A stretch of 64,000 nucleotides of DNA. Origin: Bettongia penicillata ogilbyi. Taxonomy: Eukaryota > Chordata > Mammalia > Diprotodontia > Potoroidae. Numbering within the stretch: the stretch's first letter is position 1; each line of letters starts with the position of its first letter. The stretch spans positions 9,802,378 through 9,866,377 of the forward strand of contig JAJHZJ010000061.1 of the NCBI GenBank assembly GCA_023548195.1. The letters run 5' to 3'. Below are positions 26,845 to 38,200 of this stretch, piece after piece. Both the position numbers and the translations under genes were made by a program. The notes below the pieces were generated by a model. That model had not been told where the DNA came from. It saw only the letters and a list, made by a program, of their open reading frames with translations, and did not search any database.

Positions 26845-27030
26845 AGAGATCAGTGGAGTCAGGAAGGCCTGAGTTCAGATGTGACTGAAGATACTTAGTC
26901 GCTTGCTAGTGTGACTCAAGGAATCTGTCTGCCTTGCTTTCCTCATTGGTAAAAAAAAATGAGCACTGGTCTCCCAGGGTCATTGAGAATAAAATAAAAC
27001 AACTTATAAAACTCTAAATAAATACCAATG
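26845..27030 (+). mobile_element. MIR-like SINE
   Basis: GATCAGTGGAGTCAGGAAGG, CCTGAGTTCAGATGTGACTG, TGCTAGTGTGACTCAAGGAA, TTTCCTCATTGGTAAAAAAA and AAACAACTTATAAAACTCTA, in the usual order. Confidence 0.65.
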
Positions 27031-27651
27031 CTAAATTTGCAGAACTTTAAAACTGTTTTTATGAAGTTGGAAGATATCTATACCTGCTTCCCAGATTGCT
27101 TTGGTGTTTCTGAAACATTGAAGCACGCTCCACCTAGGTTTCCCTATCTCCTGGAAGGAGGTTTGACATTTCTAGCTGTAGCTTTCCAAGATTGGGTTCT
27201 CAGTCAAACACTGTTAATACCAATTGTTCAATTACTCATATTGGGAAACAATAAGAATATCCCCTTTCTGTGCCGGACTCCAGAAAAGGGAGTTTGATCC
27301 GGAGGGTTTCCTGAGGTCTCCTTGGGTAGTTCATGGTGTCAAATCCATGGCCTTTGCCAGTGATTTGAGCCTAAAGCAGAATGAACCCAATTTCAACTTT
27401 TCCCCTGGGGCTTCAACTAACACTACTTTCCTCTACTGCTTGGATCCTCAGACTCTTGTTTAATCAGATGCTTTCTGCTAAGTACATAAATTCAAAGATA
27501 AGAAGCATACCATATTCACCCAATGGGAAGAGTAGATTTGGAGCTAGGTTGATGGGTTCAAGTCCTTTCTTCTGACCCTCCTTTCCTGCCCCTAAGTCTT
27601 GGCAAGCTGGCTTCAGATCAGCAGGCAGTGCTGAGTTCCCAGCTAGTTGTC

Positions 27652-27685
27652 TGTCTAAGGTATTGTGCTGTCTAAGGTATTGTGC
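27652..27685. repeat. Perfect 17-bp tandem duplication
   Basis: The unit TGTCTAAGGTATTGTGC occurs twice back to back, followed by GCAGG. Confidence 0.95.
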
Positions 27686-27814
27686 GCAGGCACTATTTGG
27701 GCCTGCATACCTGGCTCTGGGTTACCCTTGTTCCTCTCAATGCTTTTCCTCTGCAAAAACCAAACAAGCAAAAAAACATCTTTTACAATTGCTGGCTTTT
27801 GCAGAACTGGATGT

Positions 27815-27910
27815 TGATTCCAGTGAAGATAGGACTGAACATTTGAAATCAGGAGATCCTAAGATTTCAAGTTCCTGTTCTGTTACTTACTGGGTGACTG
27901 TAGGTTGAGT
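27815..27910 (+). repeat. SINE fragment (MIR-type), tentative
   Basis: GAACATTTGAAATCAGGAGA, AGATTTCAAGTTCCTGTTCT and TTACTGGGTGACTGTAGGTT resemble a SINE core. Confidence 0.4.
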
Positions 27911-27949
27911 GTGCTACTTCTGATAGATGTGTTTTTTGCCTTATTTTCC

Positions 27950-28265
27950 TGGGCCAGGCCACTGTCTCCAAGGTCTCCACACCACTCCTCCTGTTCCCTG
28001 GCTATCATCCTTATCCTCTTCCACCAGAACCTTGGACTGTGTCCTTTGGTTTCCTAGTAACAGATGAGGTTGTGCTTTCTTTTGCTGGGTACTCAGGCAT
28101 CCACACCCCTTCTACTGTATTTCTCCACCCCCCCCCCCCCCCAAACATTTATTTCTCCCATTAGAAGGTAAGTTCTTTAAAGGCAGAGATTGTCTTGATT
28201 TCTAAGGCTTATATCCCCAGTGCTAGAGTACCTGGAGTATAGCAAGTACTTAATAAATGCTCCAT
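27950..28265 (+). repeat. L2-type LINE 3' end with (C)15 tract
   Basis: C/T-rich sequence runs into CCCATTAGAAGGTAAGTTCT, TTAAAGGCAGAGATTGTCTT, ATATCCCCAGTGCTAGAGTA and CAAGTACTTAATAAATGCTC. A 15-C homopolymer (28128-28142) lies within it. Confidence 0.7.
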
Positions 28266-28682
28266 CTCTAAACCTCTGTGTCTTTTTTTCCATATTGGAT
28301 AATACTAAGTGCTAGATGCCTCATAAGGTTCTGATGTAATTTTGACATGAAACCCAAAACAGTAAATATATGTCAGTTGCAACTCTTTTATGTTAATCAT
28401 GGGGCTTTCCTTGTTATGTAGTATTTCCTTTCTATGCCCCTGCCTTTACGTTTATCGGTATGCTATGTGTGCAGTTGGGGTTTGGGATGAATTGGAATCC
28501 TATTATTTCCCCCTCCCCTGAGAAGGGAGTAATACTTAGTACAAGAGGCAAATTCAATCAGTTAGACTATAATTTAATTTATATGATGGAAGTTGTAGTG
28601 ATTTAAGGCAATTACTCCCAAAGGTCTGCTGCCCGGCAGCAGGAAATTGTCATTGTGTTTTCTAAGTTGTCCAGCAGTGCTG

Positions 28683-28714
28683 TACACACACACACACACG
28701 CACGCACGTGTGCA
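28683..28714. repeat. (AC)n/(GC) microsatellite
   Basis: (AC)n followed by ACGCACGCACGTGTGCAC, alternating purine-pyrimidine. Confidence 0.95.
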
Positions 28715-28784
28715 CATACTCTCAAAGAGACTGAAGAAATCAACAGAGGAGCAACCCAGCTGTTTGCATGCTTCCATCCCATTG

Positions 28785-31700
28785 GCATTGGAGCATGTGT
28801 TTATTATCAGGAATATATTACACTTATCTGTACATCAGGACTCAATACAAACTCCATGTATTTTGTCAACCACATATTAATCAGACCGAGTAACTCAGAT
28901 GGTGTGGAAAAGTAAACAAAAACCCCAACCCTTTACACAGGGATGTGCAATGTGTCCACAGGACACAAATGCATTCAGTGCAGAGACATCAAATACCTGA
29001 TTTTCATTTTCACTCCCCCACCCATCCGGCCTGTCCCCTCCCTCCCCAAAGTGAAACCAATCATTTCTACCACCTGATGACAATTTCAGTCATCAGTGAG
29101 CTCGATATGAAAGGCAGGAACTATTTTTACCTAAAACTCAACTATTAAAAAAGGGAAGTGGGGGGGCTTTCTGGTCTGCAGCCCAATGAGGAATTTCATT
29201 AGGAAGTTAAAAAGAAGAAAGAATCTCCACCCTATGCCCTTGAACTCAAGGATATATTCCATTGGTTCCTTAATCATTCAAGGAGTCAGGTCTACATTGG
29301 ATTCTTTATGAGAAAGACAGTTGTTGGTGAGTGGGGTGGAGGGGATGAATTGAGGATCCAAAGCAAAGACTGTTTTGGATGGAGGCCAGACAACAAGGCT
29401 GTGGTTACAATCCAATAGACAACAGTGCCATCCAGTGGCCTAGGTAGGCTGTAACCCTTCTTTTAATGGTGGGCTTTTGGAATTTACAGTTAAACAATTA
29501 CAGCCCAACCATTGGTGGTGGACACAATGAATATTTGAGAAGCTGGCCACATCTGAGGCGTTCAGTCTTTCGGCTGTGCCTGTCAGATTCAAACCTACCT
29601 TGAGCTTTGTTGCTCCAAAGGTTTGACACTGGTGGTGATGGCATGAGTTCTGATGGGTGCGGCCCCTTCATGACCCAGCCTTGCAGGCTCCGGGGCCGAT
29701 GACCGTTCCCCAGCCATTCCTAGTTTAGCAGCATTCTGTGGGCACAGCATGTAGTGTGAGGAAGGGTGAGAACCAGATCAGTGTTGCCTATTTCTGAAGG
29801 GCACAGCAAGGCCTGGCTAAGCCTCTAGTCAACAGGCCCCAGTCACAGGCAAAGGAAGCTTAGGGTGCCACGTGGACATTTACAGTGAATCATTTCACAT
29901 CTCATTATTGGCACTTGTCTAATCCTAAGAGACTCAGGACTTTGCAAGGAGAGGACTGGTTGACCCATTTTCATAAAGGAGGAGGAAAGAAATATTTTTC
30001 CATAAGTTCCCATGGAGGTATTTTTCCTTCCTGAAAGTATTGACGTGGGAGGAGTTAAGCAAAGACCAGTCAGACAGTCTATCTAGGCTGGCAGCCAAGA
30101 CACATTTAAATAAAATGAAAAGAGTGGTAAACATATGTATGATGGACTTGTTTTCTGTTTGTATGGCTGTCCAAGGCTAATGGAATAGAATGCAGTTTGT
30201 GTATCAGGAGAACAAAATAGTAGCAGGTAGGAGTCTGAAACTGCTGAGTCCTGGGAATCCCTGAGTCCAGTCCTGCAGGATAGCAAACCCTGGTGTAGTG
30301 AATTGAGCAAAAATCAGGCTTCATGGATGGATGGGGTAAATTGTTTTCTGCTTCCTAGGTTCATTCCCTGGTGCTCTTAACCACTTGACCTTTCAGATCT
30401 ACTGTGACTTGAGGAGGGGGAAAAAGCTACACATCAGAAAAGTCTATGGTTGGGTTTCAGGTTGTGTTTAAAAACTTATACAGGGTCATCTCTATATTTC
30501 TCACACTCCTTTAGGCAGTAGAGTCCACTTTTTGTTATGGAAGACAAGAGAGGTGTGGACGGTGTGAAGCATGGGATGATTCCCAAAGTATTTAAGTTTG
30601 ACTTGGGAATCTTTGGGTACGTGTGTCATTTAAAGCAATAATACAACATATTTTGAGAACTGACTTCAGTTAAAATAATGGAACAACATTAGAGATGTGA
30701 TGAAGGAGCAGCTGGGAAGCTGTTCAGGTGTCTCAGCCTAAATGGTTTTCAATTCCTATGCAATGCTCTCCATCTCCTCTTTTGAACAAATGCATGGTGC
30801 CAACTTAAGAAGACATGACTGACCTTTTTTAGTATTGGGTAAATGATTATGTGAGTTCCCAAGGGTCTTAGAGGCTCTATGTTCAAGAGGACTCCAAAAA
30901 GAAAAGATAATTAGCATGGTTGCTGATCAATAAAGTATCTAGGTGTGTTTTTAGAGTAAGTAATGAAGGAAATGCCAATTAAATTGAAAGCAAAATTTAC
31001 CACTGAGGATAATCCAGTATTGACCATGCAAACAAATGTAGGCCTGATTCCACTTTACAATGCTTGGTAAAAGTACATTCTTTTTATCTGAACAGATGAG
31101 AGGGTCAGATAAGCCTTCAGGGATCCAGAAAAAAGCTACTGACCAATAAGTTCATTTAATAAGCCCTGAATTCACCTGTTTTTCTCTATTATCAAACATG
31201 CTTTAGGGAATGAGTTTTCCCTAAAAGTATAAAACTTTCCCCTATAAACTCATACCCCTGCAAAAACGATCAACAGAAAAAGAATCCTTCAAAAATAACT
31301 AGAAGACTTAGGTGTAGTTTTCCTACACTTCATATAATTTTTGGGATGGCCAAACTGAAGGATCTGGTTGCCATGGAGGGAGCCCTACCTTAGGAGGTAA
31401 GTAGAAATATAAATGAGCCTTCTGGGTTTACTGAAGATGCTCCCGACAGTGAATCTCAGGAGGAATGAAGAAGATTCCCACCTTGTATGGTTTAAATTTA
31501 TTTACCTGGAGATAAGAACTCCGACATTTGACTCTTAAAACTGTAGCTGCAGAGTGTAGAGAGTCTTCTAGCTCTCCTAAGCCTTTGTCAGGGAATGGGT
31601 CTTGGTGACCAGTTACTAGGGGCTGCTGTTACTTTGAAAAGGGAGCAGCTGTCAATAAGGCAGCTCCTTGTTTGGCCTGTGGACTGGAAGCCCTCCTCCT

Positions 31701-34700
31701 CCAAGGGCAGGATGTATTCTGAGTGAATCAAGGGGCATGTGCTGAAAAGAGTGCATCCAATGAGCTTTGATCTGAAAACAAATGGCGTTAAAAAATATGA
31801 AATTTGTCATGAGTCTCCTGTTGCTCCTTTTCTACTGATGCACAATTTCTCTCCCTCCGACTGACCAGGACACGGCCCATCACTAACTTCCCTGAGCAAA
31901 ACAATTCTGCTCTCTAGAGAATCATGAATTGCTCACAGAGGAACCCATAACAGTGATGGGACTCAGGACTAGGAAACCTTACCCTGCAGAAGTGAGGAGA
32001 TTTTAGGGGACTACCTGGGGGGAAAAAGTTGGCAGAAACAGCAAGAGTTCCCATGCAAAAACAGCTCCTTCCTTACTTCTAAAATACTATTTCTCAAGAT
32101 TGGTTTTATAACACCTAGTTCAGGGGAAGGGTCTCTAATTAGCTCAAGGGGTCTTATAAGATCCCCACAGGGAAGTTTCAATTCATGTTAAGTGCCATGG
32201 AGTGTTTTTAGGAAAGACAGGGATGATGTTGTAAAATGTAACAATAATAGGATGCCACAAACCCCATAAAGGCCCCATGGTAATCACCACTTCTGCATGT
32301 GTGTGCACATGCACATGTGCGTGCATATGTGCATGCATGTGTGTGTGTGTGCACCCACACAAACCCCCCCCACTTCTTGGGGTCAAGCTTTTGTACACAG
32401 CCTTACTGATCAGTTAGAACCCACTCTCAGTCTGGTAAAGGGGGCTGAGGTAATCAGAAATGGACCTAGCTGGTGGAGAGTAGTGAGGATGTCCTACAGA
32501 GTATTTCAGAGCTAGCAGGTAGACTGTGAGCCAAAGCTGCTCTTTAGGTCGCTTGCCAGGTTGCCTTGCACATGGCAATGAATAGCGAGTTCTGGATAGA
32601 TGAGAGGAAGGGAGTGGGAGTCTTTCCTTTTCAGAGAGGCCTGAGCTCTCTGTGAGCTAGCAGGGGGAGCGCTGTTGCTTACACATCTTTCAACAGGGGT
32701 GAGGGCAAAGATGAAGCACCATGACTGAAGGCAGGGGTGGGGGGAGAACAACAAAGCCCAGACAAAGCCAGGGCTACATCTGGCTCGCTCAGCTGACCAA
32801 AGTCAGATCGGTCTAAAGCTCTAGTCAGTCCAGTAAGGGATTTGTTCTAACATGGCTACCACTCTCAACTGGAACATTCTAACACATTGCATCATCACGT
32901 AACCTAATATAACACTGAAATATATAGCCAGGGATGCTGCATTTAGCAAGTACAACATGGAAATTTCTGTAATAAGGAACTATGCTTGGGGATGTGTGCA
33001 TACCTGCAGGTTGTACTTGCTAAGGAAATTACATCTAGTAATGTGTTTCAAAACTCTTAGTCAATATGGCATAATCTATTCTAACAGAATGCCCAGTGTA
33101 CTCAATATCACAGCATCATGCAAAGCCACTAAAAGAAAAATAAATGTTTCTTAAACCCTAACCTAATTTTCATGTCTTGGAGCGGGTAAGAGACACTTGG
33201 AGATCTGCGAGAAATTAACTATGCCAAGGTCCGAGTTGCCTCATACATTGACTTGTGACGACACCTGACTGAATGTACACGGCCCATGGGGCACCTTGAC
33301 GGTTCTCCCTGAGCCTTTTCTTGACTTCCTTTTTCTCTGACCCTGTCTGCTTTGGGCACTGGTATTCTTGCCTCAAGCTTGCTCAGAGCCTGGCACAGGG
33401 AAAAGGCTCCAGGGTGGAGTGAGGAACATGTAGGCCCTTGGCACAAACACAAAATAATGACATCATCGTTACCACCACCATCATCATCATTACATCTTTT
33501 AAAACTAATTTTTTTTCTTTTTGTTAGCCATGCTCCTAAACTGCCACAATACCACAGAACACCTTTCCTGTTCTATTCTGTTGTCCCAGGTACAAACACT
33601 GGGGTAGGCAGGTGGCTTAACTTGGCCCGCTTGGGCAAATAACAAAGAACAAACGGTCAACTCTGACTGTTGACTGTGGTTCCCTCTAGGAGAACTGGCC
33701 AGGCCAACATGGGAAACAACCATCATCAGCTGCTCTGCGGGCTCATCAGTGAATAAGATCTAGCTGTATCTGTGGGTCCCTACATGATGACCAAGCAAAG
33801 CTCAGGGCTTGATCCATCTGGACTGGCCAGTTCTCAGGAAGTTACTGACATCTTCTTCCCCACCTAGCAGTCCAGATGTGGGGGTAGTTAGGATAGTGGC
33901 CTCAAGTAGGGGGGGCTTAAAGTAGCATTACATAGTTTATCCATTTTCAAGCATCTCTCCAGAGGATTGTGGGAAGCTGGGCCAAATCAAATCAAAAGGC
34001 TGGGGCCAGCCTGAGCAATGTTCTAAGGGTAATGCGGATTCTAGGAGAAGCTTTTTGAGATGGGAACCACAACTGTCTAGGTCCCCATTCTGGAAGGACC
34101 ACTGCATTTCTCTGAATGCATTCTAGCTCGCTGATTGCTTCTGAAATGTCATTTAGGAACAAAGCAAAGACTTGTGTTTAGGAGAACACATATGAGTCAC
34201 TGTCATGAAAAACATCTGAGGAACCGCTGCAACCCCTCAGGGTTTCTAGATGCTTGTTCCTCATCAACTCACAGCAAGGATACTAATAATTAAAATCTGC
34301 AAATGGAATAATAGTGATCTCATAACAAGTGGAATAAGAAGCTGATTGTTGTGAAGGCAGTTACCATATCACAAATCGCTGGTGTTCGTGTTAAATAGGG
34401 TTACCACTTGGTGGTTGGCTGAAGGCGCTTCTTTTTTTTTCTTTTTCTATTTTGGGTAGAAATATTCCTGGGAGGCTAGACAGAAATGCATCTAATTTAG
34501 TTATAATTCTTAGGCACAAGTTAGAAAACTGCTGACCATCATTAAAATATATCAGCACAGCGTTATATAAAATGCAATTCAGAACAGCTGCATGGATATC
34601 TGTATACATGTCTGGAGATACACACGTCTTGGTGTGGTACATACACGAGGGTCTATTCCAAATCGAACTCTTTGTAACTAACCCGAAATATTGCAGTGTA

Positions 34701-35010
34701 AGTTCACCTTAGAAGGACAATCAGTCATAAGAGCGTTCTGTCTTTTGGCTCTAACTATAGTGAAAAAAAAGTTTGCACGCCAGACTACAAGGGTTACATT
34801 TTTCAAGGACATCGGAGGGCCATGACCAAAAACTTCTTACACTGGAATGAGAAGAGCGCACCGTCGAGGACGCAGGACGGCCACTACCAAGCATGCAGGC
34901 AGTGGCAGACCTCGGGTATCACCTACTCTCGTTAACACTCTTAGGATGAACACCCTCAGGGGATCGGAGAAGCTGGGGGCATCAGAAGGCTGCGTGGAGG
35001 GGCGGCGCTG
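28785..35010 (-). other. MTUS2: Probable MTUS2 3'UTR and/or conserved non-coding block
   Basis: Downstream of the MTUS2 stop on the - strand no open frame or splice pattern is evident. The sequence lacks recognisable SINE, L1, L2 or hAT copies for over 6 kb, although the rest of the window carries one about every kilobase. Candidate - strand AATAAA signals (TTTATT on +) are at 31497-31502, for a 3.5-kb UTR, and 28800-28805, for a 6.2-kb UTR. It could equally be a shorter UTR plus constrained intergenic DNA. It contains TG/CA microsatellites at 28683-28714 and 32296-32352. Confidence 0.45.
32296..32352. repeat. (TG/CA) mixed microsatellite
   Basis: An imperfect TGTGTGCACATGCACATG series ending in (TG)n. 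It lies in the MTUS2 3'UTR/conserved block. Confidence 0.95.
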
Positions 35011-35221
35011 TCATCTCGGAGCTGTGCTCATCTTGGCTGGCGATGGAGGCCCCGAGGAAGAGCGGTAAATGGGGGACGTTGGGGAGAGTTTAATTGGGCT
35101 GGTGGGGTCCCCAGTTTGGAGTTTCCAAAGCAGCTCCTCATTGGTTCTACTTAACCTCTTCTTCTCCTTTGTTTCTTTTTCCACATACTCCTGAAGGTTG
35201 GCATTTTCCTCTGATAACTGT
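35011..35221 (-). CDS. MTUS2: MTUS2 terminal coding exon
   Basis: The coding part is 211 bp with acceptor ATTGTCCTATCCAG. It encodes [40 protein letters not shown] and a tail with repeated Ser-Pro/Thr-Pro sites ending MSTAPR. TGA is at 35013-35011. The S/T-P sites are plausible proline-directed kinase targets (inference). Confidence 0.95.
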
Positions 35222-38200
35222 CTGGATAGGACAATCAATGACACATAAAAAAACCATAAACCAGAATGCAAACAACCACAGTAGAAAGTAGTAACACTAA
35301 CATTTACAGGGGCAGCAACTCATGCTCATGAGCCTCAGCCACCTGCTGACTGGGTGACCCTAGGCATGTCACTTAACCCTGTTTGCCTCAGTTTCTTCAT
35401 CTGTAAAATGAACTAGAGAAGGAAATGGCAAACCATCCCAGTATCTTCGCTAAGAAAACCCCAAATGGTGTCACAAAAAACTGTACACAACCGAACAACA
35501 ACCAAGCATCATCAACTGTATAAACACAGATCAACCTGAGATGACGTGTGCTCCTGGAAGGAGTGGCAAGGGAGAGCATGGACAATCCAAAGCCACCGAT
35601 TCTCTAAAATTTTTCTTGAAATGTTAGCTTTCCTTTCCTCCTCTCCAGCCTCTTACTAGAACTACTGCCAAAGTAGGCTGATGATGTCTAGAATCCACTT
35701 ACACTGACAGTCTGGCTCCCTATATCAGTAGAGGCGCTCATCACTTACCTAATTTGGGACAACAATGATAAAAGAAACTCCCAGTGGCTCCGTTTATTTA
35801 GTGTCCATCGTCCCCAGAGCTCTAGCAGCTTTTTGCAGTTCTTCAGATTGATTTTTACATCAGGGTTGGGAGGGGCAGGCGTTATTCCCATTTTATGGAG
35901 CGTGATATTAAGGCACACCAAGAACCACCCACAGGACCGCAGGTGAACCTGTACAGGCTGAAGCCTGGGTAGGGAACATAACTACCTAAGTCTTTTCCTC
36001 AAAAGAGAATGAAATGTTTCTTGACCCTTCCAAGGGTGAACAAACACACTGTGCTTCTCCAGGGCTTCCAGGTAGAAGGTGACTCTGAACCCAAGAGGAA
36101 CTAAGCCCTGTTTCTCCAGGTACAGAAAGAAAACACAAAAGCCATTACTGGACCTGGCCCCGGGTTTCTGTCAGACTCAAATGACAAGACGGACCATGCA
36201 GTCAGCTCTCTGACAGATTCCCAGTTCAAGCTCCTTGGTCAGATTTACTTTGGGGAGGAAGCTTTGGGGTTGGGGAAGCCTGTAATGGAAATGGGAGAGC
36301 AGGGTTCCAGGTTGCATGGGGGCACCATAACACAGCCCAGACTCTTCCAGCTGGCCCATCTGTTCACAAAGGGCATGGCTTATTCAGAGGGCTGAGTGGC
36401 ATGAACTGGGGACTCTGCTGGATCTATCCAGGCCAGCGCATGAACACAGAGGGAGTGGGAGGAGCGTAGAGGCCATTCCAGGCAAAGGCAGGGCAGAGAG
36501 CAGCAACAGTCCAGGGAGTGACTCCACGGAAATGGGAGGCAGTGAGCTCTCTGATCTGAATAGGGGAAGGGCTGGGAGGGTTGCAGGACTACATTCCTGT
36601 GCACTCTCTCTTGCCCAGGGGCACATTCTATCCCCAGGCCTCCCCTAAGGAACTGTGCTCCAGGACTATTTCCACTCTTGAGCCAAATGCCCCATCCTAG
36701 CTATCTAGAGCCAGTGTTAACTCTAACCTGCAAGTTTGCCCTGTTCCCCTCAGCAGGGCAAGCTCCCTCCTGCCTCTTCATTTTCAAAGTGCTCTGTCCC
36801 TCTCTGGAGTTTTCTGAAACCAGCCTGGAACAATGGAGAGTGTGAGGGATTTAGCACCTAGAGGCTCTGGGTACCAATCCCAGCTCTGCTCCTTACTTTG
36901 AGGATGGGAAAAGGCAAGAACCCGGCTGAGAGATGGCCTCCTCATGGAGAATCTCTCCCTGCTTGGCCAGAGAAGATGGAGGGAGAAGTTGGGAGCAAGC
37001 GGTGGTTGTCCTTCATCCTCAAAGAGGAGCAAAACGACGTCACTATGATAAAGTCAAGTTTCAGTGTGTCCGACTGTGGCTAATCAGACCAACATGAGCT
37101 CGTTACCACAAACTGGGCACAGATAATCTGTGTGAACATCTGGGGTGGTACTCTAAATTTAAAGCCAACTGAAAGGGGTAAAGAAGCAAGCTGGTGGACA
37201 ACCAGCATTTACTGAGCACCTACTACATGCCAGGCAGTGTGCTAAATCTAACATGCTCCTGCCTTCAATGGGCTTCCACTCACTCAGGAGATTAGAGAGG
37301 CTCAGACCTACACACCTTGTGACAACAGTGTTCTGGTCAATTCTTGCTTTGAGGTCTTCATTTTGCTGTTGGAGCACTTGGATTTTTTCTTCTAGGATAA
37401 TATTCTTCTCAGCCTGTAAAGAATGAAAAGTTTGTGAGTTCACTGAAAGGACACAGCATGGATCAGGGCCAGTGCCCTGGACTCTGTTTTGCAGGGCCAC
37501 TTAACACTTAGTACCCAGAACTCTAGAAGGCTGACCCAATCAGGCCTTGTTGCTCTGCCCCAGTTTAGGTGCAGCTCCGTTTACCTTGTGACAGCCTGGG
37601 TGGGGCCCTGGTCAGAATGTAGCAGGATCATTTGGGACAGCAGAGCCCAGTGTGTATTTTCAGTCTCCTGGTCTGTGCCTTTTGCGGGCTCGGCAGGGGA
37701 AACGCCCTGCATTTCCAAAGGCCAGACTTGAGCACCACCTCTCTTGGGTTTACAATTCCTCCCTTCAGAGGTATACACACAGATTATTTTCCCAGGTGTC
37801 AGTTGAGCAGTCAAGACCCTGGACAATTCACCATTCTGGGTTTACTGAAGAGATATAATTTATAACAACATAGGTAGAACTCTGCTGTTTGGTCAACAGG
37901 TACCATTGATACCGAGATGCCAAGGACATTTCAGAAAGTTTTCAGAAAACTGCACCATCTCATTGCCATTGAATTATATCTAATTCATTCATTAATGAAT
38001 GTATCTAATTCATTAACCTATACTACCCTCTGACAGTGCATTTCAGTGGGTGTGAGGCCTATCTGATCAGTAGGAATGGTGCTCTAGTGGAAAGAACATC
38101 TGAAGACAGAAGACCTGGGTTCTTGTCCCTGTTTTGACACTGTGTGACCTTGGGCAAGTCATATAACCTCACTGGGTCTCAGTTTCCCAATTGTTATAAG

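Larger units (their letters stand above)
25597..28784. other. Interval between the two convergent genes
   Basis: This is about 3.2 kb between the likely 3' ends of SLC7A1 and MTUS2. No supported gene is seen; short open frames here (for example 25846-26076) look like chance. 26370-26570 is A/T-rich and UTR-like, so SLC7A1 may extend to an AATAAA at 26719. It also holds a MIR-like copy (26845-27030), a 17-bp tandem duplication (27652-27685), a SINE fragment (27815-27910), an L2 3' end (27950-28265) and a run of 15 C (28128-28142). Confidence 0.6.
35222..37315 (-). other. MTUS2: MTUS2 last intron
   Basis: It contains a marsupial SINE (35320-35512), part of another SINE (36990-37150) and a MIR/L3-like scrap (37195-37300) close to the upstream exon's donor. 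35513-36989 shows nothing I can name. Confidence 0.8.

Noticed and set aside
21314..35010. Loss of PDGFRL between a CAT gene and a MTUS gene
   Set aside because: PDGFRL lies between SLC7A2 and MTUS1. Once the genes are read as SLC7A1 and MTUS2, no gene is expected here.
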